Assembly (NCBI GenBank): GCA_035720945.1
Contig: DASTNK010000157.1
Span: 1 to 9,084 of the forward strand
DNA from: SCQX01 sp035720945
Lineage (GTDB): Bacteria; Pseudomonadota; Gammaproteobacteria; Burkholderiales; Burkholderiaceae_B
DNA length: 9,084 nucleotides
Reading direction: 5' to 3'
A program made the position numbers and the translations under genes. Numbering within the stretch: position 1 is the stretch's first letter; every line of letters begins with the position of its first letter. Shown piece by piece: positions 1-5,527 of the stretch. The notes under the pieces were generated by a model. That model saw only the letters and a program-made list of their open reading frames with translations. It was not told the origin of the DNA and ran no database searches.

Positions 1-707
1 CGGACCTCGTACTGGATGGCGCGCTCGAGAAAGCGGAACGAGTTCAGGTTCTTGATTTCGCTGCGCGTGCCGAATTCCTGCTGGCCCCTGGGGCGCACCG
101 AGACGTTGGCGTCCATGCGGAACGACCCTTCCTGCATGTTGCCGTCGCAAATGCCCAGCCACACGACCAATCCGTGCAGTGTGCGCGCATAGGCCACGGC
201 TTCGGCGGCTGAGCGCATTTCGGGTTCGGAAACGATTTCCAGCAGTGGCGTGCCGGCACGGTTCAAGTCGATGCCGGTGGACGATTCGCCATGCGGCCCG
301 GCGAAATGTTCGTGCAGCGACTTGCCTGCGTCTTCTTCGAGGTGCGCGCGGGTCAGATTGACGGTGTGTTCCCGTTCGCCCACAAAGAAATGGATCTTTC
401 CACCCTGGACCACCGGAATCTCGTACTGTGTGATTTGGTAGTTTTTCGGGAGGTCGGGGTAGAAGTAGTTCTTGCGGGCGAAGATCGAGCGCGGTGCGAT
501 GTGGGCGCCGACCGCCAGGCCGAACTGGATCGCGCGTTCGACCGCGGCGCGGTTCATGACGGGCAGGCTGCCGGGCAGCGCCATGTCGATCTCGTTGGCC
601 TGCGTGTTGGGTGGCGCACCGAAGCGAGTGCTGCTGTCGGAGAAAATCTTGGATGCCGTGGTGAGCTGGGTATGAGTCTCCAGCCCGATGACGATTTCCC
701 AATCCAT
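1..707 (-). CDS. gatB: Asp-tRNA(Asn)/Glu-tRNA(Gln) amidotransferase subunit B, N-terminal part (cut by window edge)
   Basis: GatB binds the mischarged tRNA and, with ATP, phosphorylates the tRNA-bound Asp/Glu before it is amidated with ammonia delivered from GatA. About 235 residues are visible out of the roughly 480 usual for the family; the rest lies beyond the left edge. Reading the minus strand from the ATG at 707 gives MDWEIVIGLETHTQL, the family N-terminus. Family blocks then follow in order: ANEIDMALPG, RKNYFYPDLPKNYQITQYE, HLEEDAGKSLH, DLNRAGTPLLEIVSEPEMRS and CDGNMQEGSFRMDANVSVRP. The reading frame is open throughout with no frameshift. The start overlaps the gatA stop by one base (TAATG), so translation is probably coupled to gatA; only a weak purine stretch (GGGA) precedes it. 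Identification is from remembered family motifs and is very secure. Confidence 0.97.
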   Translation of the reverse strand, partial: MDWEIVIGLETHTQLTTASKIFSDSSTRFGAPPNTQANEIDMALPGSLPVMNRAAVERAIQFGLAVGAHIAPRSIFARKNYFYPDLPKNYQITQYEIPVVQGGKIHFFVGEREHTVNLTRAHLEEDAGKSLHEHFAGPHGESSTGIDLNRAGTPLLEIVSEPEMRSAAEAVAYARTLHGLVVWLGICDGNMQEGSFRMDANVSVRPRGQQEFGTRSEIKNLNSFRFLERAIQYEV

Positions 708-2236
708 TATTGTTGTCCCGGTTTGCGTAGATGCCAGTCGGTCGATTTCTGGAAACGGTCGGCGAGGGCCAGCAGCCGGCCTTCGGTGAAATAATCACCG
801 ATGATCTGCAGCCCCACAGGCAACGACTGGTCGTCGCCGCCAAAACCGCAAGGGACGGACATCGCCGGCAGGCCCGCCAGGCTGACGCCCAGGGTATAGA
901 TGTCGGCCAGCCAATCGGCGGTTGGGGATTCGCGGTTCTTGCCTATGTGCCAGGCCACCGTTGGCGTGACGGGGCCCATGATGACGTCGCAATGCTTGTC
1001 GAACGCCTGCCGGAAATCGTCTGCGATCATGCGCCGCACGCGCTGGGCCTGCAGGTAATACGCGTCGTAGTAGCCGTGGGATAGCACGTACGTGCCCACC
1101 AGGATCCGGCGCAGGACTTCCGGGCCGAAGCCCTCGCTGCGCGAGCGGCTGATCATGTCGTTCAGGTCGCCGTATTTTTCCGCGCGGTGCCCATAGCGCA
1201 CGCCATCGTAGCGCGCCAGGTTGCTGGATGCCTCGGCCGGGGCGATGACGTAATAGGCCGGGATCGCCAGTTCCGTGCGCGGCAGCGAGATTTCCACCCG
1301 ACGGGCGCCCAGCGACTCAAAAACTTTCAGCGCGGCATCCACGGCGCGCGCCACGTCGGCGGCGAGACCGTCCGAGAAGTACTCACGGGGAACGCCGATA
1401 CGCAGGCCTTCCAGGGGGCGGCCACCGGAGTCGGATTGGCGTTCCATGGCCGTGTCGAAGTCGGCGCGCATGCGTCCGGGAACGTTTGCGATGCCATCGC
1501 AGGTTTCCAGGCTGGTGGAATCACGCGGGTCGAAGCCGCTGATCGCATCGAGCAGTTCGAGCAGATCACGAGCGTGGCGCGCGAACGGACCCGCCTGATC
1601 GAGACTGGAGCCAAAGGCGACCATGCCGAAACGCGAGACGGTGCCATAGGTGGGCTTGATGCCGCTGACACCGCACAGCGCGGAGGGCTGGCGCACGGAA
1701 CCGCCCGTGTCGGTGCCCGTGGCGGCCATGACCAGGCCGGCGGCCACCGCGGCGGCCGACCCGCCCGAGGAGCCGCCCGGAATGGCGCGGGGATCCCAGG
1801 GGTTGCGAACCGGGCCGAACGCCGAGTTCTGGTTACCCGAGCCCATCGCGAATTCGTCGCAATTGAGCTTGCCGATCGACACTGCTCCGGCCTGCCGCAG
1901 ACGTTCGACGACCGTGGCGTCGAACGGGCTGACATAGTCGGCCAGCATCTTGCTGCCGGCGGTGGTGCGCCAACCGCGTGTCACGAACACGTCTTTGTGG
2001 GCGATGGGAATGCCGGTGAGGCGGCCACCCTCGCCGCGCGCCAGCGCCAGATCGGCGGCGTCGGCCTGTGCCAGGGTGAGGTCCGGATCGACGTGCAGGA
2101 AAGCATTCAGGTCGGTGCGCGCCGTCGCCGCTTCCAGGGCGCTTGCGGCGAGTTCCCGCGCACTGACTGAGCGGGCTGCCAGGGCATCGCGCAAGGCGCC
2201 GATACCGTCGAATTCGTTGTGCAGGGGCATGGTCAT
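707..2236 (-). CDS. gatA: Asp-tRNA(Asn)/Glu-tRNA(Gln) amidotransferase subunit A (glutaminase)
   Basis: GatA is the amidase-signature subunit that hydrolyses glutamine and channels ammonia to GatB for tRNA-dependent amidation in the cytoplasm. The 509-residue product has the normal family length. The Ser-cisSer-Lys catalytic triad is visible: Lys81 in AHKDVF, Ser156 in GGSSGGS (the Gly/Ser-rich amidase signature) and Ser180 in GTDTGGSVRQPSA. The LNCDEFAMGSGNQNSAFGPV block between Lys81 and the signature is also typical. The start at 2236 overlaps the gatC stop in ATGA, which favours it over a second in-frame ATG six bases downstream; neither has a strong Shine-Dalgarno sequence. The gene ends in TAA sharing a base with the gatB ATG, so gatC-gatA-gatB form one operon. 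A long open frame on the opposite strand here is a codon-bias shadow. Confidence 0.98.
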   Translation of the reverse strand: MTMPLHNEFDGIGALRDALAARSVSARELAASALEAATARTDLNAFLHVDPDLTLAQADAADLALARGEGGRLTGIPIAHKDVFVTRGWRTTAGSKMLADYVSPFDATVVERLRQAGAVSIGKLNCDEFAMGSGNQNSAFGPVRNPWDPRAIPGGSSGGSAAAVAAGLVMAATGTDTGGSVRQPSALCGVSGIKPTYGTVSRFGMVAFGSSLDQAGPFARHARDLLELLDAISGFDPRDSTSLETCDGIANVPGRMRADFDTAMERQSDSGGRPLEGLRIGVPREYFSDGLAADVARAVDAALKVFESLGARRVEISLPRTELAIPAYYVIAPAEASSNLARYDGVRYGHRAEKYGDLNDMISRSRSEGFGPEVLRRILVGTYVLSHGYYDAYYLQAQRVRRMIADDFRQAFDKHCDVIMGPVTPTVAWHIGKNRESPTADWLADIYTLGVSLAGLPAMSVPCGFGGDDQSLPVGLQIIGDYFTEGRLLALADRFQKSTDWHLRKPGQQ

Positions 2237-2541
2237 TCTATGACGGTGGGAACCAGGAACAGGCCGTTGTCGGTGGCGGGGGCATTGCCCATGAGGTTGT
2301 CGCGCTGTTGCGGTGTGCGCGTGGCATCGGCCTGGTCCGCGCGCAGGCGCAGCACGACATCCTGGTGCGCGGACAAGGGGTGCGCCATGGGTTCTATGCC
2401 AGAGGTGTCGACCGCTTGCAATTGCTGGATGAGCCCGAGGATGCCGTTGAGTTCATCCCGGGCGCGCGCAGCGTCCGGCCCGGAAAGTTCGAGACGCGCA
2501 AGCCGCGCGATGCGCGCCATGTCCTGGTCGCTGATAGCCAT
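2233..2541 (-). CDS. gatC: Asp-tRNA(Asn)/Glu-tRNA(Gln) amidotransferase subunit C
   Basis: GatC is the small subunit that wraps around and stabilises the GatA-GatB interface; it has no catalytic residues of its own. The product has 102 residues, as is usual. It opens with the family helix (DMARIARLARLELS), continues through LNGILGLIQQLQAVDTSGIEPMAHPLS, and ends in the conserved tail LFLVPTVIE. It is the first gene of the gatCAB operon and is divergent from mreB, with 281 bp between the two starts. The last four bases overlap the gatA start (ATGA). No clear Shine-Dalgarno sequence precedes the ATG. A candidate promoter lies about 130-155 bp upstream. Confidence 0.96.
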   Translation of the reverse strand: MAISDQDMARIARLARLELSGPDAARARDELNGILGLIQQLQAVDTSGIEPMAHPLSAHQDVVLRLRADQADATRTPQQRDNLMGNAPATDNGLFLVPTVIE

Positions 2542-2584
2542 GAATGTGTCTGGTCGTAAAATCGCCCTGGCCGCGAATCGGTGT

Positions 2585-2599
2585 ATTTGTTAAACAAAT
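2585..2599. repeat. 15-bp A/T-rich perfect palindrome (operator-like)
   Basis: The sequence ATTTGTTAAACAAAT reads as two 7-bp arms around a single central A, in a markedly A/T-richer patch than its surroundings. It lies 44 bp upstream of gatC and about 220 bp upstream of mreB, downstream of the minus-strand promoter candidate. The symmetry suits a dimeric DNA-binding protein, but I do not recognise it as the box of a named regulator. A chance A/T palindrome remains possible. Confidence 0.4.
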
Positions 2600-2636
2600 T
2601 GCAACTTCAAGCGGTTGGCAGGGGCGGATAGATCAA

Positions 2637-2667
2637 AATAAGCTGCTGTTCGGCTTATTGCCGAATA
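2637..2667. other. Two overlapping, mutually exclusive inverted repeats in the gatC-mreB control region
   Basis: AATAAGC (2637-2643) is complementary to GCTTATT (2653-2659). TTCGGC (2649-2654) is complementary to GCCGAA (2660-2665), with one further G-T and one T-A pair outside. The two stems share bases 2653-2654, and the loop of the second is part of the first stem, so they cannot both form fully. The block lies immediately downstream (minus-strand sense) of the TATAAT box at 2669-2674. It could be an operator or a leader structure. No T-tract follows on either strand, so it is not a standard terminator. Confidence 0.4.
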
Positions 2668-2668
2668 G

Positions 2669-2695
2669 ATTATAAGTTATCATTACGGGTTTCAA
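2669..2695 (-). promoter_or_regulatory. Candidate sigma-70 promoter for gatCAB
   Basis: Read on the minus strand there is TTGAAA (2695-2690, five of six bases of the -35 consensus), a 15-bp spacer and a perfect TATAAT (2674-2669). The spacer is shorter than the ideal 17 bp. Transcription would start near 2661 and give a leader of about 120 nt before gatC. On the plus strand the same bases read TATAAG (2671-2676), so the element could also serve as the -10 for mreB, although I see no convincing -35 for that direction. Confidence 0.45.
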
Positions 2696-2744
2696 TCGTT
2701 GGCTGATTTCCCCCTTTGCGGCTGGGCGGGAAATCGCCTGTCGC

Positions 2745-2756
2745 GCGGCCGGCCGC
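2745..2756. repeat. 12-bp perfect G/C palindrome in the mreB leader
   Basis: GCGGCCGGCCGC is fully self-complementary and lies 66 bp upstream of the mreB ATG. It could form a hairpin in the mreB leader only with a very tight loop, or act as a DNA site. In a GC-rich genome such a run may be chance, so it is reported as a visible structure without an assigned role. Confidence 0.3.
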
Positions 2757-2822
2757 TGGCATGAACGCGGGGCCGATCGCTTCTCGCGACGCTTCCAAAT
2801 CTCGACTTCACACTGAGCACTC

Positions 2823-3866
2823 ATGTTCGGATTTCTTCGCAGTTACTTCTCCAGCGACATGGCCATCGACCTGGGGACCGCCAACACCCTCATTTACGTC
2901 CGCGGCAAGGGCATTGTGCTCGATGAGCCATCGGTCGTCGCCATTCGCACCGATGGCGGCGCCAGTGGCAAGAAAATCATCCAGGCGGTCGGCAGCGAGG
3001 CCAAGCAGATGCTGGGTCGCGTGCCGGGCAACATCGAAGCCATCCGCCCGATGAAAGACGGGGTCATCGCGGACTTCACCGTCACCGAGCAAATGCTCAA
3101 GCAGTTCATCCGCATGGTGCATCCGCGCAGCATGTTCGCGCCCAGTCCCCGCATCATCGTTTGCGTGCCCTGCGGTTCCACTCAGGTCGAGCGCCGCGCC
3201 ATCCGCGAATCGGCGTTGGGGGCGGGGGCCAGTCAGGTGTACCTCATCGAAGAGCCCATGGCCGCGGCCATCGGCGCAGGCCTGGGGGTGGCCGACGCCA
3301 GCGGTTCCATGGTCGTGGACATCGGCGGGGGCACCACCGAGGTCGCCATCATTTCCCTGGGCGGCATGGTGTACAAGGGTTCGGTGCGCGTTGGCGGCGA
3401 CAAGTTCGATGAGGCCATCATCAACTACATCCGCCGCAACTACGGCATGCTCATCGGCGAGCCCACCGCCGAACTCATCAAGAAGCAAATCGGCTCGGCC
3501 TTCCCAGGCTCGGAAATCCGTGAGATCGAAGTCAAGGGCCGCAACCTGTCCGAAGGTGTACCGCGCAGCTTCACGGTGTCCTCCAACGAAATCCTGGAAT
3601 CACTCACCGATCCGCTCAATCAGATCGTCTCGGCGGTCAAGACGGCGCTGGAGCAGACCCCTCCTGAACTGGGCGCCGACATCACCGACAAGGGCATTGC
3701 CCTGACCGGCGGCGGGGCGCTGTTGCGCGATCTCGATCGGTTGCTGCAGGAAGAAACCGGCTTGCCGGTGCTGGTGGCGGAAGATCCTCTCACTTGCGTC
3801 GTGCGCGGCTGCGGCGAGGCGTTGGAGCACCTCGAGCGTCTGGGAGCCGTGTTCATTTACGATTAA
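2823..3866 (+). CDS. mreB: Rod shape-determining protein MreB (bacterial actin)
   Basis: MreB is an actin-fold ATPase that forms membrane-bound antiparallel filaments guiding side-wall peptidoglycan synthesis. The 347-residue product has the same length as E. coli MreB. The amphipathic N-terminal helix that binds the membrane is MFGFLRSYFSSD. Actin-family nucleotide motifs are present: phosphate-1 DLGTANT (16-22), phosphate-2 DIGGGTTEVAII (166-177) and the adenosine motif GIALTGGGALLRDLDRLL (291-308). RPMKDGVIADF, QVERRAIRESA and LIEEPMAAAIGAGL are further family blocks. An in-frame TGA at 2814 leaves this ATG as the only sensible start. No strong Shine-Dalgarno sequence precedes it. It is the first gene of the plus-strand shape cluster and is followed by a 98-nt gap with two hairpins before mreC. 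Confidence 0.98.
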   Translation: MFGFLRSYFSSDMAIDLGTANTLIYVRGKGIVLDEPSVVAIRTDGGASGKKIIQAVGSEAKQMLGRVPGNIEAIRPMKDGVIADFTVTEQMLKQFIRMVHPRSMFAPSPRIIVCVPCGSTQVERRAIRESALGAGASQVYLIEEPMAAAIGAGLGVADASGSMVVDIGGGTTEVAIISLGGMVYKGSVRVGGDKFDEAIINYIRRNYGMLIGEPTAELIKKQIGSAFPGSEIREIEVKGRNLSEGVPRSFTVSSNEILESLTDPLNQIVSAVKTALEQTPPELGADITDKGIALTGGGALLRDLDRLLQEETGLPVLVAEDPLTCVVRGCGEALEHLERLGAVFIYD

Positions 3867-3891
3867 GGCCTGCTCCTATGCGGACAGGCCT
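3866..3891 (+). other. Hairpin directly after mreB (possible attenuator or mRNA-end structure)
   Basis: AGGCCTG (3866-3872) pairs with CAGGCCT (3885-3891). Past a bulged C, TCC (3874-3876) pairs with GGA (3882-3884), leaving a 5-nt TATGC loop. The stem begins at the last base of the mreB TAA stop. No T-tract follows, so it is not a classical intrinsic terminator. It may cause partial termination or protect the mreB 3' end. In E. coli most mreB transcripts are known to be monocistronic. Confidence 0.5.
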
Positions 3892-3929
3892 GAATCCTCG
3901 GCTGTCGGGTCGGGTGCCATGTCATCGGT

Positions 3930-3949
3930 GCGCCGGCGCATTCCGGCGC
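3930..3949 (+). other. Second hairpin in the mreB-mreC gap
   Basis: GCGCCGG (3930-3936) pairs perfectly with CCGGCGC (3943-3949) around a 6-nt CGCATT loop. It ends four bases before the mreC Shine-Dalgarno sequence GAGGG (3954-3958), so in mRNA it could affect ribosome access to mreC or halt 3' exonucleases. No T-tract follows. Confidence 0.45.
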
Positions 3950-3964
3950 CATTGAGGGCAGCTC

Positions 3965-4852
3965 ATGCAACAACACGGGACGATCAGACTCTTCAAGCGC
4001 GGACCGACGGCGGAGTTCCGCCTGTTCATCCTGGTCCTGCTGTCGCTGACGCTGCTGGTGATCGATTCCCGCTGGAAGGTTTTCAATCCGGCCCGCCAGG
4101 CGATCGCGGTGGCGATCTATCCCTTTCAGCGCCTGGTTCTCGCACCACGCGACGTCGTGGCGCGTTTCGACGACTGGAAGGATGCCGCGTCGCTGGCGCA
4201 CACGGAAAAAGAGGCATTGCAGCGTCAGCGCATCGAGCTCGCCCAGATCGCCACGCACGCGGCCCAGCTCTCGGCCGAGAACCGGCAGTTGCGGCGCCTG
4301 CTCAAGGTTGCTGAAACGGTCTCGCAGCCTTCGGTGGCGGTGGAAGTGCTCTACGAGCCACCCAATGCGTTTTCCCACCACCTGATTTTCAACAAGGGGA
4401 CGTCCAGCGGCATCCGGCCCGGCATGCCGGTGATCGACGAGGGCGGTGTGGTGGGCCAGATCGTGCGGGTGACGCCATTCACGTCGGAAGCGGCGTTGTT
4501 GACGGACGAAAAGGTGTCGATCCCGGTGCAGGTCCTGCGCAATGGGCTGCGTCTCATTGCGTTCGGCGGCAATGTGTCGGGCAAGGTCGAGGTCCGCTAC
4601 CTGACGGCGGATGCCGACATCCGCGCTGGCGACACCCTGATCACCAGCGGCATAGGCGGGTATTTCCCGGCCGGGCTGCTGGTCGCCAGGGTCGATCGCG
4701 TCGAGCGTGACGCCGGATCGGGGTTCGCGCTCGCGCTGGCCACGCCGTTGTCGCACCCCGAGCGCTACCGGCATTTTCTGGTGTTGAAGGTGGATGTCTC
4801 GGAACAACATGCCGAAGGAGCGGGAACCGATGGTTCGAAAACCGGTCGATAA
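3965..4852 (+). CDS. mreC: Rod shape-determining protein MreC
   Basis: MreC is a bitopic inner-membrane protein whose periplasmic part forms a scaffold and activates PBP2-RodA. In the 295-residue product, residues 18-33 (EFRLFILVLLSLTLLV) are the single membrane segment after a short cytoplasmic tail. Residues about 72-116 form the heptad-rich coiled coil. Residues about 122-277 form the two-lobed beta domain, with family blocks FNKGTSSGIRPGMPV and GDTLITSGIGGYFPAGLLV. Only a short hydrophilic tail follows. An in-frame TGA at 3953 limits the start, and GAGGG at 3954-3958 sits six bases before the ATG, which supports it. Its 3' end overlaps mreD. Confidence 0.97.
   Translation: MQQHGTIRLFKRGPTAEFRLFILVLLSLTLLVIDSRWKVFNPARQAIAVAIYPFQRLVLAPRDVVARFDDWKDAASLAHTEKEALQRQRIELAQIATHAAQLSAENRQLRRLLKVAETVSQPSVAVEVLYEPPNAFSHHLIFNKGTSSGIRPGMPVIDEGGVVGQIVRVTPFTSEAALLTDEKVSIPVQVLRNGLRLIAFGGNVSGKVEVRYLTADADIRAGDTLITSGIGGYFPAGLLVARVDRVERDAGSGFALALATPLSHPERYRHFLVLKVDVSEQHAEGAGTDGSKTGR
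4815..4820 (+). promoter_or_regulatory. Ribosome binding site deciding the mreD start
   Basis: AAGGAG lies inside the end of mreC, nine bases before the ATG at 4830. Two earlier in-frame ATGs (4794 and 4809) lack a comparable site, so 4830 is preferred as the mreD start. Confidence 0.6.
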
Positions 4853-5399
4853 TACGACGTCCGGACGCTCCACGCTGAGTTTCCTGTTGTCCCTGGAGTC
4901 CACGGTCATCAGGCGTCCGTCCAGCGGCCGGATGATCTGGGGGTCGATCTTCTTCACCTGGTTGATCTCCCTGTTGCCTTGGCGGCTATGGCCGCCGGCG
5001 CCAGACCTGCTCTTGCTGGTGGTGCTGTTCTGGTGTCTGAATGAGCCGCGCAGGGTGGGTATGTTCACGGCGTTCGTCCTGGGGTTGCTCATGGACGTGC
5101 ACGACGCGGGCCTGCTCGGCAGTCACGCGCTGGCCTATACGCTGGCGGCTTACGGCGCGGTCACCTTGACGCGACGACTGCTGCGGTTCAACGCGGTGGT
5201 GCAGGCGTTGCACATGCTACCCGTGGTGCTTGTCGCCGAAGCCGCCTCACACTTCGTCCATGCGTGGTTGGCGGGCGAATGGGCGGGTTGGCAATGGGTC
5301 TGGTCGGCGCTCTTGACGGTGGCCCTGTGGCCGCTCGCCGACATTCTGTTGTTGTTGCCTCAACGGCGCCTCGACGATGTGGACCCCGGACAGGGGTGA
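4830..5399 (+). CDS. mreD: Rod shape-determining protein MreD
   Basis: MreD is a small polytopic inner-membrane protein of the elongation complex that acts with MreC. With the chosen start it has 189 residues and about six membrane segments (roughly 36-51, 56-71, 78-94, 98-115, 128-148 and 155-178). The pattern NEPRRVGMFTAFVLGLLMD, a short polar loop with Gly-Leu-Leu-Met-Asp, is typical of the family. The N-terminal 34 residues are hydrophilic to mixed and precede the part that aligns by memory with E. coli MreD (162 residues). A later in-frame ATG at 4932 would remove them but lacks a ribosome site. The gene overlaps mreC by 23 nt in another frame and is followed by a terminator-like hairpin. 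Confidence 0.92.
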   Translation: MVRKPVDNTTSGRSTLSFLLSLESTVIRRPSSGRMIWGSIFFTWLISLLPWRLWPPAPDLLLLVVLFWCLNEPRRVGMFTAFVLGLLMDVHDAGLLGSHALAYTLAAYGAVTLTRRLLRFNAVVQALHMLPVVLVAEAASHFVHAWLAGEWAGWQWVWSALLTVALWPLADILLLLPQRRLDDVDPGQG

Positions 5400-5435
5400 C
5401 CCTCGGCAGGCCGTGACCGGTATTCCTGGGGGCGC

Positions 5436-5456
5436 AGCGGCGGTATGCCGTTTTTT
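5436..5456 (+). terminator. Intrinsic-terminator-like hairpin after mreD
   Basis: CGGC (5438-5441) pairs with GCCG (5447-5450) around a GGTAT loop. The stem is extended outward by a G-T and an A-T pair, and it overlaps the start of six consecutive Ts (5451-5456). The stem is short, so partial termination is as likely as complete termination. It lies 37 nt after the mreD stop and 71 nt before mrdA, separating mreBCD from mrdA-rodA. Confidence 0.6.
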
Positions 5457-5527
5457 GTGATCAGTTCTTTCAGTCATATGGCAATCGGTTAGCCTGAACG
5501 GGCCTCGATCCGCCTCGTCACCCATTT

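Noticed and set aside
1187..2170. 327-codon plus-strand open frame opposite gatA
   Set aside because: Antisense to an intact gatA with catalytic motifs; no motif and biased composition.
2615..2643. Promoter for mreB using TTGGCA and ATAAGC with 17-bp spacing
   Set aside because: The -35 is acceptable but the -10 matches poorly; not better than chance in this stretch.
3863..5092. 409-codon minus-strand open frame opposite mreC and mreD
   Set aside because: Antisense to well-supported genes, composition Arg/Gln/His-rich, no recognisable domain; a codon-bias shadow.
5455..5482. Promoter for mrdA (TTGTGA - 16 bp - TATGGC)
   Set aside because: Only four and three of six consensus bases; too weak to list as a feature, although a promoter somewhere in this gap is plausible after the terminator-like hairpin.
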